Source: Candidatus Thiodiazotropha sp. (ex Monitilora ramsayi) (GTDB taxonomy: Bacteria; Pseudomonadota; Gammaproteobacteria; Chromatiales; Chromatiaceae). Taken from it: a stretch of DNA of 52,689 nt. Below are positions 25,142 to 35,002 of this stretch, in pieces. The notes under the pieces were generated by a model. That model was not told the DNA's origin and ran no database searches. It saw nothing but the letters and a program-made list of their open reading frames with translations. How positions within the stretch are numbered: position 1 is the stretch's first letter; each line of letters starts with the position of its first letter. The position numbers and the translations under genes were made by a program. Location of the stretch: NCBI GenBank assembly GCA_025655575.1, contig JAHXIP010000023.1, positions 1 through 52,689 of the forward strand, read 5' to 3'.

Positions 25142-25516
25142 CTATCTGCCACATGGAAATGCCTCTCTCAGCGCAGGGACTACAATCCGTGTGGCCGGCA
25201 GATTTAAGTCACCCTGGCGTGCTAACGCATAATTTATATACACCTGCTTCAGCCGTTGTGTAATGAGGGCCGTTTCACCCGTTTCTGGCAGACAGAACTC
25301 ACTGCCGTTGAGTGTATCGGCTATCCCCTTCAGATACCCAAGACAGAGACCGTAGCGTATACCAGCTGTGGCATTACCCGATAAGGCTTGTCTTTCACTC
25401 AGGCAAGTATCTAGTATCTCTGCACCTATTTCCTCAAGTGCAACAGCTTCAGAACAGAGTACTTGCATGACAAGACAAAACCACAAAACGCGCTTTGGAA
25501 GCATATATTTTTCCAT
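25142..25516 (-). CDS. secreted Rap1a/Tai-family-like protein
   Basis: A 124-aa protein with a signal peptide (PKRVLWFCLVMQVLCSEAVA). The mature part has four cysteines in a pattern matching the Rap1a/Tai domain: C-LSERQ..., GLCLGYLKGIADTL, FCLPETG, and the C-terminal LPATRIVVPALREAFPC. Members include immunity proteins for type VI amidase effectors, but many genomes carry orphan copies of unknown role. No effector gene is adjacent. The start at 25516 has GGA five bases upstream; ATG 25504 is also possible. It is oriented opposite to all its neighbours. Confidence 0.78.
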   Translation of the reverse strand: MEKYMLPKRVLWFCLVMQVLCSEAVALEEIGAEILDTCLSERQALSGNATAGIRYGLCLGYLKGIADTLNGSEFCLPETGETALITQRLKQVYINYALARQGDLNLPATRIVVPALREAFPCGR

Positions 25517-25946
25517 CAAAATCCAAATTTGCATGAAGCTAGGGACAGCATCTATCAAATGCATGATTCAATATCATGCGAAGAATTTTACGAAAAAGCA
25601 GCTCACTTAAGCGATTATAGATCATCACTAATCCCATGAATCCAGTGACGATTCTGCAGAAATCCAACCATGACTGAGACTATGCTTTGAAACTCAGGCA
25701 CATACTAAAAAACCCTACGGCCCACAGAGTTCATTGGGTATTTCCGGCTTCCTGGTAGGTAAGATACCCTATCAATGCACCGTCTAATCCCATGCTGAAT
25801 CACTAATCACATGCCCCCACTTCAGTGACTGCTGCTAATATACTGACCAATAAAGTTTTATGGGTTCTCTGCCTCAGATAAACTTAAGTAGCCTTGGGTA
25901 AATCTATTTAACACACTCACATTCAATGACTTCATGGCGAAGAGAT
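25517..25946. other. intergenic region without recognised gene
   Basis: About 430 bases between divergent genes, presumably holding promoters for both. I see no RNA gene or clear sigma70 boxes. An imperfect direct repeat is present: ATCACTAATCCCATG at 25624 and ATCACTAATCACATG at 25799, each followed by a CAGTGAC (from 25643 and 25823). Confidence 0.4.
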
Positions 25947-28900
25947 ATGTCTCAGCGTAATTACATAAACTTATTGATTATCCTTAGCTTGATGATATCC
26001 GGCTGTGGCGGTGGTAGCAGTGACGGTGCAAATAGCGGTGCAGTAGACAAGAGAATATCCGGCACTACGGCCAAGGGAATCATTCATAATGGCATCGTCG
26101 AAGCACGTAAAATAGAAAACAGCCAACGCATTGATACTATTCTGGCCAGTAGTGTGACTGATGCATATGGGGCTTATGAATTAGCCCTCCCCCCCGATCA
26201 GGCTGGGATGTTTGAATTGATAGTGCGTGGCCGAGCTGATGCAATTTCCACGATGGTCTGCGATGCACCTTCGGGTTGCGGTAGCTATACCACTTATATC
26301 GGTGTCGGGGCTTTTTCCAGTAGCGACATTGCACAGGCAGATCTAAATACTAATGGGCTGGTTGATTTTGGTGAGCCACATCCCGTAGATGCCAGCTTCG
26401 CAATGAAATCGCTCAGGGTGGTAGATACAGCGAGTATTACAGTCACTGCCCACATCACCCCGCTGACTCACCTGATTGCTGAAATTGCCTATATGGAAAA
26501 CCGGCTGACCCCATCAGGACTGACTGCGATCACTGATGACATCAAAGTAATCTATGGGCTTTCCTCTGATCCCGCAGTCATTCAACCCATTGACCTGTCT
26601 GATGCCCCATCCGCAGCGGCTGAACTGAACGCCCTGCCCCCTGAAGAGAGAGAGGCAGCGCTTCAGGCGTCGGCACTGTTTGCCAGTATCGCTGAACAGG
26701 CCAATCTCAATGGGGAAACATTGGTAAATGCGTTAAGTGTGGTTGCGTCAGCAGCCCAAAATACACTGAACGGAAATCCACTGAACCCTCAGGAATCGTT
26801 ATTTAATCCATCCAGCCTCGCAAGTCTGTCGAATGATGTACTGGCAGTGGCGGATAACGGCGATCTCTCCGCTTACATCAACTTTGCCCCCATTGCCGAC
26901 GCTGATTTTGGCACAACGACGGAAGGTGGCAGTACGACTATCCCCGTGCTTGATGGGGACAGTGACGCCGATAATGACAACCTCAGCGTCACCAATCTCA
27001 CTACACCCAACCATGGCACGGCACACCTCAACAACGATGGAAGTGTTACCTACACTCACGATGGATCAGAAACCGTCAGCGACAGTTTCACGTACACTGC
27101 CAGTGATGGTGTTTATGAATCCGCAGTCACCACAGTGAGTGTAGCCATCACACCGCAAAACGACGCCCCAATAGCGGATAACGACAGCGGAACAGTCAGC
27201 GAAGGTGGCAGTATAACCATTGCCGTGCTCACGGGTGACACTGATGCCGATGGGGACAGCCTGAGCGTCACAAACCTCACCACACCAAGTCATGGCACGG
27301 TGAGTCTCAATAGCGATGGCAGCGTCACTTACACCCATAACGGTTCCAACACGATCAGCGACAGTTTTACCTATACTGCAAGCGATGGGGTCAGTGAGTC
27401 CGCCGTTGCCACGGTAAGTATTTCGGTTTCACCGCAAAACGATGCCCCGATAGCGGATAATGACAGCGGAACAGTCAGCGAAGGTGGCAGTATAACCATT
27501 GCCGTGCTCACAGGTGACACTGATGCCGATGGGGACAGCCTGAGCGTCACCAACCTTACCGCGCCGAGTCAGGGCACAGCGCACCTCAATAACGATGGGA
27601 GCGTCATCTACACACACGATGGATCGGAAACCCTTCTAGACAGCTTTACCTATACTGCCAGCGATGGCGTGAACCTGTCAGCCGTTGCCACAGTAAGCAT
27701 AACGGTATTGCCACAAAACGATGCGCCGGTGGCGGATATTGACAGCGGTACAGTTAACGAAGGCGGCAGTGTAACAATCGACATACTCACCGGTGACAGC
27801 GATGCGGAAGGTGATAGCCTGAGTGTCACCAATCTCACCACGCCAAACAGCGGCACAGTGCTTCTCAATAGCAACGGCACTGTTACCTACACTCATGACG
27901 GATCTGAAACCGTCAGCGACAGCTTTACGTACACAGCCACTGACGGCAGCCTGGATTCCAACGTAGCTACGGTCAATCTTACAATTACCCCACAGAATGA
28001 TCACCCCATTTTTTCAACTGCCGGCGTGGATGCAGATACCCCAATCGGTACTGCTTACACGTTGATTATCGCGGCCACCGATGCGGAAAACGATCTACTC
28101 ACATACACCGCGACCGACCTACCCACCTGGCTGAGCTTTACCCCGCAAACCCGCACGCTGACCGGCACGCCCACGTGGAAAGAGCTTGCACAGCCTTTCA
28201 CGATCACCCTCTCAGTGGGGGACGGTACTGATACGATTGATAACACCTTCACGTTGACAGTACAGGAACCCAGTGTCATTACCGATCAAATGGCCTATCG
28301 TCTTTTGCAGCAAGCCACCTTCGGGCCCACACTGAATGAGATACAAAATCTACAATCTATCGGCTTGACCGCCTGGCTCGATAATCAGCTAAACATGGCA
28401 TCGGCCTATGACAGTAGTACTGATGATTGGAAAACACATCTCGAGCGATGCATAGAGATCGCCATTACGGCAGAACCTGCCACCGACTGGTACGGCACAC
28501 CCGCATTCAACGAAGCTGTTGCCGATGGCAATGCTGATGAATATCAAATGGCTGCTTGGTGGGATAATGCGTTGGGCAATCCGGATCTATCGGTATCAGT
28601 CGGCAATGATCAATTACGTCAGCGTATGGCCTATGCCCTGAGCCAATTACTCGTCACATCACATACAGCAATCCCTTTAAACCGCCGTGGTGAGTCCCTG
28701 GCTTACTATTACGATCTCCTGACCAAACATGCCTTTGGTAATTTTCGCACACTACTTGGTGAAATAGCCCGCAGTCCAACCATGGGAGTTTATCTTTCAC
28801 ATCAGGGTAACAAAAAAGCCAATGCCGTAGATGGCACTCGACCTGATGAAAATTTTGCCAGAGAGATTGTGCAACTTTTCACTATCGGCCTTTATGAACT

Positions 28901-30149
28901 AAACCTTGACGGCAGCCCGAATCGTGACGCTGACAGCTCAACTTATCCAGATGCAGGTGGCAATTTAGTCCCAACCTATAGTCAGACCGATATTGAGGAA
29001 TTGGCCAAGGTAATGACTGGATGGGACCTGGTTGCCAACAATAAATATGGTCGACTGGTCAATCGTGATGGAGATTACACACAACAGATGGAGTTCACAC
29101 CTGCTGAACACGAAGATGAATTGGAAGAAGGCGGGGATGGCAGTGTCACCGTCATGGGCAATACCTTCGCGCTCAACAGCGGCAGCGATGGCAGTGGTAT
29201 GGATGCCGTGATTGACATTCTGTTCACCCACCCCAACATAGCCCCTTACGTCAGCAAACATCTAATCCAGCGCTTTGTGACATCCAATCCCGATTCAGAC
29301 TATGTGGCACGTGTAGCCACAGTATTCAATGACAACGGGAACGGTATCAAAGGCGATCTGAAATCGGTAATACGCGCCATCCTGTTAGACCCTGAGGCAC
29401 GTGGTGACACCTATTTAACCAATCCTAACTACGGTAAAGCCAAAGAACCGCTACTTGCCCTAACGCACTTTCTCCGTGTCGCCAACACGTCACCACTGAA
29501 TGGCTGGACCAGCCAAGGCGGCACCTCTATGGCAAATGTCTATTGGCTACCAAGTCCAGAAAAATTTCTTGGACAGGCACCCATGCGATCACCTTCCGTC
29601 TTTAACTTTTATAACCCAGATTTTGTACCCAGTGATAACTACTTTGCTACGAATTCTCTAGAGGGTCCTGAATTCCAGATTCAGACAGACCAAATGCTGG
29701 TGGATTTCAGCAACAGACTTCAAACACTGGTGCAGACCTACGAGAAAACGAAAATAGAACATGTAGACGGATCGGATCCAACTACTTTCGCAGCCACGAA
29801 AACCCATACCAGCCAAAACCTCTTGCTGACGGACTTTACGCCACTAATGCAACTGTTTGAGCTAGCCATGGAGGGGGATAGCAATGGTGATTTTTCACAG
29901 ATAAAGAGTACTACCACGGATGGAGAGGGTGATACACCTAAAGCCAATGGCATCGATGCCCTGCTGGATCGTCTGAATATTGTTTTACTGGGCGATACAA
30001 TGAGCGTTGAATTTCGCGCCGGGCTCAAGCACTACCTCCTGCTCAGCAGCGGTACCAATACGGCTGACAACATCAACGAAGCACGACTGGTGATACGCGA
30101 TGCTTACCGCATGATCGCCACGTCCAGTCAGTTTATGATCCAGAAATAG
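25947..30149 (+). CDS. DUF1800 lipoprotein with four tandem Ig/cadherin-like repeats
   Basis: A 1400-aa protein from ATG 25947. The N-terminus is a lipoprotein signal (LLIILSLMISGC, lipobox Cys at ~residue 20) followed by a Gly/Ser linker. Residues ~30-310 are a carboxypeptidase-regulatory-like or unknown region. Four 93-aa repeats follow (~314-685), each with DSDADNDNLSVTNLTTPNHG-type calcium-binding Asp-rich loops and DSFTYTASDG (tandem-95/VCBS-like). Next come a putative Ig (He_PIG) domain and the ~600-aa DUF1800 domain starting at AYRLLQQATFGPT. It should sit at the cell surface or in the periplasm as a lipoprotein. Function is unknown. The DUF1501 gene follows after 14 bases, the usual pairing of these families. 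Confidence 0.92.
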   Translation: MSQRNYINLLIILSLMISGCGGGSSDGANSGAVDKRISGTTAKGIIHNGIVEARKIENSQRIDTILASSVTDAYGAYELALPPDQAGMFELIVRGRADAISTMVCDAPSGCGSYTTYIGVGAFSSSDIAQADLNTNGLVDFGEPHPVDASFAMKSLRVVDTASITVTAHITPLTHLIAEIAYMENRLTPSGLTAITDDIKVIYGLSSDPAVIQPIDLSDAPSAAAELNALPPEEREAALQASALFASIAEQANLNGETLVNALSVVASAAQNTLNGNPLNPQESLFNPSSLASLSNDVLAVADNGDLSAYINFAPIADADFGTTTEGGSTTIPVLDGDSDADNDNLSVTNLTTPNHGTAHLNNDGSVTYTHDGSETVSDSFTYTASDGVYESAVTTVSVAITPQNDAPIADNDSGTVSEGGSITIAVLTGDTDADGDSLSVTNLTTPSHGTVSLNSDGSVTYTHNGSNTISDSFTYTASDGVSESAVATVSISVSPQNDAPIADNDSGTVSEGGSITIAVLTGDTDADGDSLSVTNLTAPSQGTAHLNNDGSVIYTHDGSETLLDSFTYTASDGVNLSAVATVSITVLPQNDAPVADIDSGTVNEGGSVTIDILTGDSDAEGDSLSVTNLTTPNSGTVLLNSNGTVTYTHDGSETVSDSFTYTATDGSLDSNVATVNLTITPQNDHPIFSTAGVDADTPIGTAYTLIIAATDAENDLLTYTATDLPTWLSFTPQTRTLTGTPTWKELAQPFTITLSVGDGTDTIDNTFTLTVQEPSVITDQMAYRLLQQATFGPTLNEIQNLQSIGLTAWLDNQLNMASAYDSSTDDWKTHLERCIEIAITAEPATDWYGTPAFNEAVADGNADEYQMAAWWDNALGNPDLSVSVGNDQLRQRMAYALSQLLVTSHTAIPLNRRGESLAYYYDLLTKHAFGNFRTLLGEIARSPTMGVYLSHQGNKKANAVDGTRPDENFAREIVQLFTIGLYELNLDGSPNRDADSSTYPDAGGNLVPTYSQTDIEELAKVMTGWDLVANNKYGRLVNRDGDYTQQMEFTPAEHEDELEEGGDGSVTVMGNTFALNSGSDGSGMDAVIDILFTHPNIAPYVSKHLIQRFVTSNPDSDYVARVATVFNDNGNGIKGDLKSVIRAILLDPEARGDTYLTNPNYGKAKEPLLALTHFLRVANTSPLNGWTSQGGTSMANVYWLPSPEKFLGQAPMRSPSVFNFYNPDFVPSDNYFATNSLEGPEFQIQTDQMLVDFSNRLQTLVQTYEKTKIEHVDGSDPTTFAATKTHTSQNLLLTDFTPLMQLFELAMEGDSNGDFSQIKSTTTDGEGDTPKANGIDALLDRLNIVLLGDTMSVEFRAGLKHYLLLSSGTNTADNINEARLVIRDAYRMIATSSQFMIQK
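26886..28001 (+). repeat. four tandem 279-bp repeats inside the DUF1800 gene
   Basis: Unit boundaries fall at 26886, 27165, 27444 and 27723, exactly 279 bases (93 codons) apart, ending at 28001. Units 2 and 3 are nearly identical over their first ~100 bases, so a recent duplication or gene conversion is likely. Each unit encodes one Asp-rich Ig-like module. Confidence 0.93.
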
Positions 30150-30163
30150 TTGAGGCCATGACG

Positions 30164-31810
30164 ATGAAAAAACGCAATACATCATACAGCCGTCGTGATT
30201 TCCTTAAATCCCTCGCTGGTGCCGGTGCCATTGGCGCTTTAGGCTCAGCTGGGCAACTGGCATTTATCAAGCATGCCGTGGCAAACGCACCGGCATTCAG
30301 TGACTATAAGGCCCTGGTCTGTATTTTTCTCTACGGAGGAAATGATAGTTTCAATATGTTCGTGCCCACTGCGACACACGGGGCGTATGCTGCAGTACGT
30401 GGCACTTTAGGGGTAAGTAATACCGATCTCGACTTGCCGACAATTGCAGGCGGGACAGATCTTAACAACGGCAATCTGAGTATTGGCGCTTTAAATCCCT
30501 ATAACGTCGACCAGACACAGGCCACGGCTTATATCAAGGGGATCTATCCCCTGTCAGGCTCAAATAGCGTCGATCTGGGCGTCAATGGTGTGATGCCTGA
30601 ATTGGCGCAGTTAATTACAGATAGCAAGGCCAACATCGTTGCCAATGTAGGCACCCTTGTAAATCCAGTGACACGGAGTGAAATTTTAGCCAAATCCGCC
30701 GACCTGCCGCTGTTTCTCTTTGCGCACAATCACCAGCAACGGGCACTGCAAACCGGTCAGGCAGACAATCTGAACGATGTGGGTTGGGCTGGGCGCATTG
30801 CAGACAATTGGAGCGGCATCAACAACAACAGCACTTTAGGCCTGAACCTGTCTTATGCTGGCAACGATCGCATGCTGATCGGCAACGACACCACACCACT
30901 GGTACTGAAACCGAGTACACCGCCGGTATACAGTGGAATGAAACTTGCCCAAAACAACGTGCATGATGACCGCCGCGCCTTATTCAAGGCACTGGCGGAA
31001 ATTCAGGGCAGCGGACCCAATGTAAACTTTGGCGCTAGCAACACCTTTCATACCGCAGATCCCTTCATGGATCTCTACAGCCGTATGCAGATAAAATCCA
31101 TGGACACATTCGATGCCCTTTATAACACCTGGATCAACAATCCGGCGAGCTATACTTCCACCGGTTCTTATGGCGAACCACTTTTCAGCGTACCAAGCAG
31201 CAATGATCTCGGCTTCACCGATAGCATCAAAGGCAGTCTGATTAACCAATTGAGCGCTGTTGCCAATATGATTGATCTCACTGCTAACAACTTGGGTGAT
31301 TTAACTGGGTTCAACCGGCAGATTTTCTTTGTCCAATTGGGTGGCTTCGATACCCACAGCAGCCAATCGAATACCCATCCACTCTTGTTGCGCGAACTCA
31401 GCCTGGCCCTATGGAAATTTCAAAAAGCCCTGGAAGAGAAAGGGCATGCCAACAAGGTAACCACCTTCACCATGTCCGACTTTGGACGTACAGTGAGCAA
31501 CAACGGCAGCGGTACCGACCATGCATGGGGTGCTCATCACATCGTCATGGGCGGTGACGGGCTCGGCAGTGCCGGCAACCTTGATGGGGGTAGAATGTTA
31601 GGAAGTTTGCCAGACCTCTCCCTGGGTGGCACAGATGACTACAGCGGCAAGGGACGCATTATTCCCACCCTGGCCCAAGACCAGCTCAACGCATCCCTGT
31701 GTAACTGGTTTGGTGTGGATACGACCCTGATGCCAAACATCTTTCCGAATCTGGTAAATTTTCAGACAGGTGGTAGCATCGATTCTGCCTATCTCAACCT
31801 TTTTGCCTGA
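30164..31810 (+). CDS. DUF1501 protein, Tat-exported
   Basis: A 548-aa protein with a twin-arginine signal (SRRDFLKSLAGAGAIGALGSAG). The start at ATG 30164 is eight bases after GAGG (30152-30155); ATG 30158 is possible. The mature part begins KALVCIFLYGGNDSFNMFVP and contains FFVQLGGFDTHSSQ, TFTMSDFGRTVSNNGS and TDHAWGAHHIVMGG, the conserved blocks of DUF1501, which belongs to the alkaline phosphatase/sulfatase superfamily. It is folded in the cytoplasm before export. DUF1501 and DUF1800 genes are commonly found as a pair, but no reaction has been shown for them. Confidence 0.93.
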   Translation: MKKRNTSYSRRDFLKSLAGAGAIGALGSAGQLAFIKHAVANAPAFSDYKALVCIFLYGGNDSFNMFVPTATHGAYAAVRGTLGVSNTDLDLPTIAGGTDLNNGNLSIGALNPYNVDQTQATAYIKGIYPLSGSNSVDLGVNGVMPELAQLITDSKANIVANVGTLVNPVTRSEILAKSADLPLFLFAHNHQQRALQTGQADNLNDVGWAGRIADNWSGINNNSTLGLNLSYAGNDRMLIGNDTTPLVLKPSTPPVYSGMKLAQNNVHDDRRALFKALAEIQGSGPNVNFGASNTFHTADPFMDLYSRMQIKSMDTFDALYNTWINNPASYTSTGSYGEPLFSVPSSNDLGFTDSIKGSLINQLSAVANMIDLTANNLGDLTGFNRQIFFVQLGGFDTHSSQSNTHPLLLRELSLALWKFQKALEEKGHANKVTTFTMSDFGRTVSNNGSGTDHAWGAHHIVMGGDGLGSAGNLDGGRMLGSLPDLSLGGTDDYSGKGRIIPTLAQDQLNASLCNWFGVDTTLMPNIFPNLVNFQTGGSIDSAYLNLFA

Positions 31811-31870
31811 TAAGTGATCGTATCAGTTTGATATATTGCCGAAGTTATCTTCCAAAATTCTTACAGCAGA

Positions 31871-34800
31871 TTACAGCTCTGCTTCCGTGCGTTTTCGAAG
31901 CAATGACACAGCTGAAACTCTTCCTATCTGGCGACGGATGAATGCCGATGTCTGTTCACCCAACACAAGTAAGCAAGGCGTCAGCACCAGAGTCAAGATG
32001 GTAGCGAACGAAAGCCCGCCGGCAATCGCACTCGCCAGTTGAGTCCACCACTGGGTAGAGGGTGCGCCAAAGCTTATTGTCCGGTTGATGATATCGATAT
32101 TCATCGCCAGTACCATGGGCATCAATCCCAGCACCGTTGTGAATGCGGTCAGGAATACCGGTCGAAGACGACGACGTCCTGTCTCCAACGCCGCAGCGAT
32201 CGTGTCGAGCCCATCTTTACGTTTACGGTTATAGGTATCGATTAGCACGATGTTGTTATTCACCACGATACCGGCCAGTGCGATAATCCCCAGACCCACC
32301 ATCACCACTCCGAAAGGTTGAGCGGTAACCAGCAAACCCAACAAGACGCCCGCAGTGGAAAAGACGATGGCGGAAAGCACCAAAAAAGCCTGATAGATGG
32401 AGTTGAACTGAGTCACCAGGACCAGTCCCATAAGGAAAATTGCACTGATGAATGCACCGATCAGAAACTCCATCGCTTCCCGTTGATCCTCATCCTCGCC
32501 TTTAAAACTGATCGAAACCTCTGAATCCAGTCCGGCTTCATCAATGGCTGCCTGGAGACCTTTCAATTGACTGTCAGGTAAGAGGCCATCAGCGACATCA
32601 GCCTGAAGTGTAATCACACGCTTTGCATCCACGCGGGTTAGGGTGCCACTTTTTGGCGCAGGCTTAACGGTAACAAAGTTACTGATCGGCACCATGCCTT
32701 TGGCTGTAGACACTCGCAGCTGATCCAGTTGCCCAAGGTTGCGTTCGCTGTAGGGAAAACGGACCCGGATATCCACCTCGTCATCAGTGTCGTCAGGCCT
32801 GTAGTCTGTCAGTTTGATCCCGTTGGTGATCATTTGAACCGCATTGCCCAACATGGCCACATCGGCACCATAGCGGGCGGCGAGTTCACGATTCACTTCA
32901 AGGCGCCACTCAATGCCGGGTAGCGGACGGTCGTCTTCAACATCCACATAACCACCCTGCTCATTCATTAGATTGCGTACCTTTGCCACCGCCGCGGGGG
33001 CAAGGGAAAAATCACGGGCACTGAACTCTATCTGGATCGGCTTACCACCGGACGGCCCATCTTCCGCCTTGCGGAACTCCAGTTGAATGCCGGGGATGTC
33101 GGCCGTTCGCTGGCGCATCTCATGTAGAATCTCCACCGCCGGACGGCGCTTGTCCCAATCGATAAACTCAAGCTGGATGGTGCCGATCACATCCTCTGCA
33201 ATATTCTGACCGCTTGGACTATTGAATGATCGGGCATAGACCGCCTGCAACTCCGCCATATCCAGCACCCGCTCTTCTACCTGGCGAACAATGGCATCTT
33301 TTTCGTAAACTGAAAGATCACCCCGTGCATGCACCTGTACCAGGGCAAACTCCGGCTCCACATCGGGGAAAAATTCCATCCCCTTACCCAACCCGATATA
33401 GGCCATATATGCACCGATCATTGCCATGATCGCTACCAACAGAGTCTTGCCCGGATGATTCAGCAGTTTGCCCAGTACTCTCGTGTAATACTGTGTCACA
33501 GATCCATCTGTCACTTCCTCAGAAATTACCCGTTGCCTCGTCATTGTGCCACCTAGCACGGGGACAAATACCAATGCCATGGAGAGTGAGGCTGACAGTG
33601 CGATGATCACGGTAATCGGCAGAAACTTCATGAACTCACCCACCATGCCCGGCCAGAAAAGCAACGGCATGAAAACAGCAAGTGTCGTTATAGTTGAAGC
33701 GGTAATTGGCCACGACATACGCTTGGCGGCGGATGCGTAGGCACTTGCCGGATTGTGGCCCTCATGCATCCGACGGTCTGCCAGCTCGGTAACCACAATG
33801 GCTCCATCCACCAACATGCCGACTACCAGTATCAGACTGAAAAGCACCACAATATTGAGCGTATACCCCATGGCGTCAAGAACCAGGATAGCAGCCAGAA
33901 ATGATCCGGGTATCGCCAACCCCACAAGAATCGAAGAACGTGGACCCAGTGCTGCGATAATGACGATCATCACCAGGATGATGGCCGACAGGATATTGTT
34001 CTGAAGATCCCCCAGCATATCCCGAATCTGGTCGGACTTGTCCTGCATATAGGCCACATCCAAACCAGTTGGCCAGCGAACCCGCTCTGCCTCGACCACC
34101 TCGCGAACCCGGGCAATCGTATCGATGATATTTGCACCTACCCTTTTTTTGACTTCCAGTGTCACTGCCGGGTTACCACCCACTCGGGCAAAGCTCTGAG
34201 GATCTTTGAACCCTCTGCGAACAGTAGCGACTTCACCGAATGTCACCACACGGTTGCCATCGACCTTGACCGGCATGCTCAGCACGTCATCCAAGTCCTC
34301 GATAACACCCGGCACCTTGAGCACCAAGCGGCCCGCACCCGTATCCATCGCACCGGCTGCGACCAACAGGTTGTTATTGTTAACCAACGAGAAGAGTTCT
34401 TGATACTGAACCCCATAGGTTTCCATTACTGCCGGATCGACAACAACCTCAAGCAGCGCTTCTCGGTCACCGCCGATGACCGCCTCCAACACACCAGGCA
34501 ACGCCTCAATCCGATCCTGAAGATCTCTGGCAATCGATACCAGACTTCGCTCAGGAATTGGACCAGATAATGAGATTGTTAAAACAGGAAAGAGTGCTAC
34601 ATTGACTTCTACCACCTCAGGCTCATCCGTTGCTTCCGGTAGCTTGACCTTGGCCAAGTCAACTTTCTCCCGTACATCAGTCAGTGCCTGATTGCTGTCG
34701 AAGCCAGCACTGAACTCGAGTTGGACCGAAGCGTGACCTTCTCCACCGGTACTTTTCATCTCTTTCAGACCTTCAATCGACTGCAGCTCTTTCTCCATCG

Positions 34801-34999
34801 GTTTTATCAGGAGCCGCTCGGCATCCTCAGGAGAGATTCCGTCATGAGTCATGGAGACATAGATGATCGGTATGGCAATATCGGGCTCAGATTCCTTCGG
34901 GATTGAGTGATAGGCCATTGCTCCTGCAATCAGTACGAAAAGCAGGGTCAGCAAAACCGTACGACTGCGAGAGAAAGCAATATCGATAATGGCATTCAT
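31871..34999 (-). CDS. RND efflux transporter permease
   Basis: A 1042-aa inner-membrane pump of the HAE-1 family, with two sets of six helices and two large periplasmic loops. Helix 4 reads LVVGMLVDGAIVVTELADRR, keeping one of the two proton-relay Asp residues (DD in AcrB, DG here), as in several VexF/MexF-distant members. The second half shows VVNNNIVLIDTYNRKR. It exports drugs, dyes, solvents or metals via a tripartite complex; no outer-membrane TolC-like gene is in the cluster, so a shared one must be used. It begins 3 bases after the adaptor stop codon. The start MNAIIDIAFSRSR is typical. Confidence 0.95.
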   Translation of the reverse strand: MNAIIDIAFSRSRTVLLTLLFVLIAGAMAYHSIPKESEPDIAIPIIYVSMTHDGISPEDAERLLIKPMEKELQSIEGLKEMKSTGGEGHASVQLEFSAGFDSNQALTDVREKVDLAKVKLPEATDEPEVVEVNVALFPVLTISLSGPIPERSLVSIARDLQDRIEALPGVLEAVIGGDREALLEVVVDPAVMETYGVQYQELFSLVNNNNLLVAAGAMDTGAGRLVLKVPGVIEDLDDVLSMPVKVDGNRVVTFGEVATVRRGFKDPQSFARVGGNPAVTLEVKKRVGANIIDTIARVREVVEAERVRWPTGLDVAYMQDKSDQIRDMLGDLQNNILSAIILVMIVIIAALGPRSSILVGLAIPGSFLAAILVLDAMGYTLNIVVLFSLILVVGMLVDGAIVVTELADRRMHEGHNPASAYASAAKRMSWPITASTITTLAVFMPLLFWPGMVGEFMKFLPITVIIALSASLSMALVFVPVLGGTMTRQRVISEEVTDGSVTQYYTRVLGKLLNHPGKTLLVAIMAMIGAYMAYIGLGKGMEFFPDVEPEFALVQVHARGDLSVYEKDAIVRQVEERVLDMAELQAVYARSFNSPSGQNIAEDVIGTIQLEFIDWDKRRPAVEILHEMRQRTADIPGIQLEFRKAEDGPSGGKPIQIEFSARDFSLAPAAVAKVRNLMNEQGGYVDVEDDRPLPGIEWRLEVNRELAARYGADVAMLGNAVQMITNGIKLTDYRPDDTDDEVDIRVRFPYSERNLGQLDQLRVSTAKGMVPISNFVTVKPAPKSGTLTRVDAKRVITLQADVADGLLPDSQLKGLQAAIDEAGLDSEVSISFKGEDEDQREAMEFLIGAFISAIFLMGLVLVTQFNSIYQAFLVLSAIVFSTAGVLLGLLVTAQPFGVVMVGLGIIALAGIVVNNNIVLIDTYNRKRKDGLDTIAAALETGRRRLRPVFLTAFTTVLGLMPMVLAMNIDIINRTISFGAPSTQWWTQLASAIAGGLSFATILTLVLTPCLLVLGEQTSAFIRRQIGRVSAVSLLRKRTEAEL

Positions 35000-35002
35000 T
35001 GT

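Noticed and set aside
26886..28001. Tandem 279-bp repeats as a satellite or noncoding repeat
   Set aside because: The period is an exact multiple of three, the frame is open throughout and each unit encodes one Ig-like module, so it is a protein-coding repeat.
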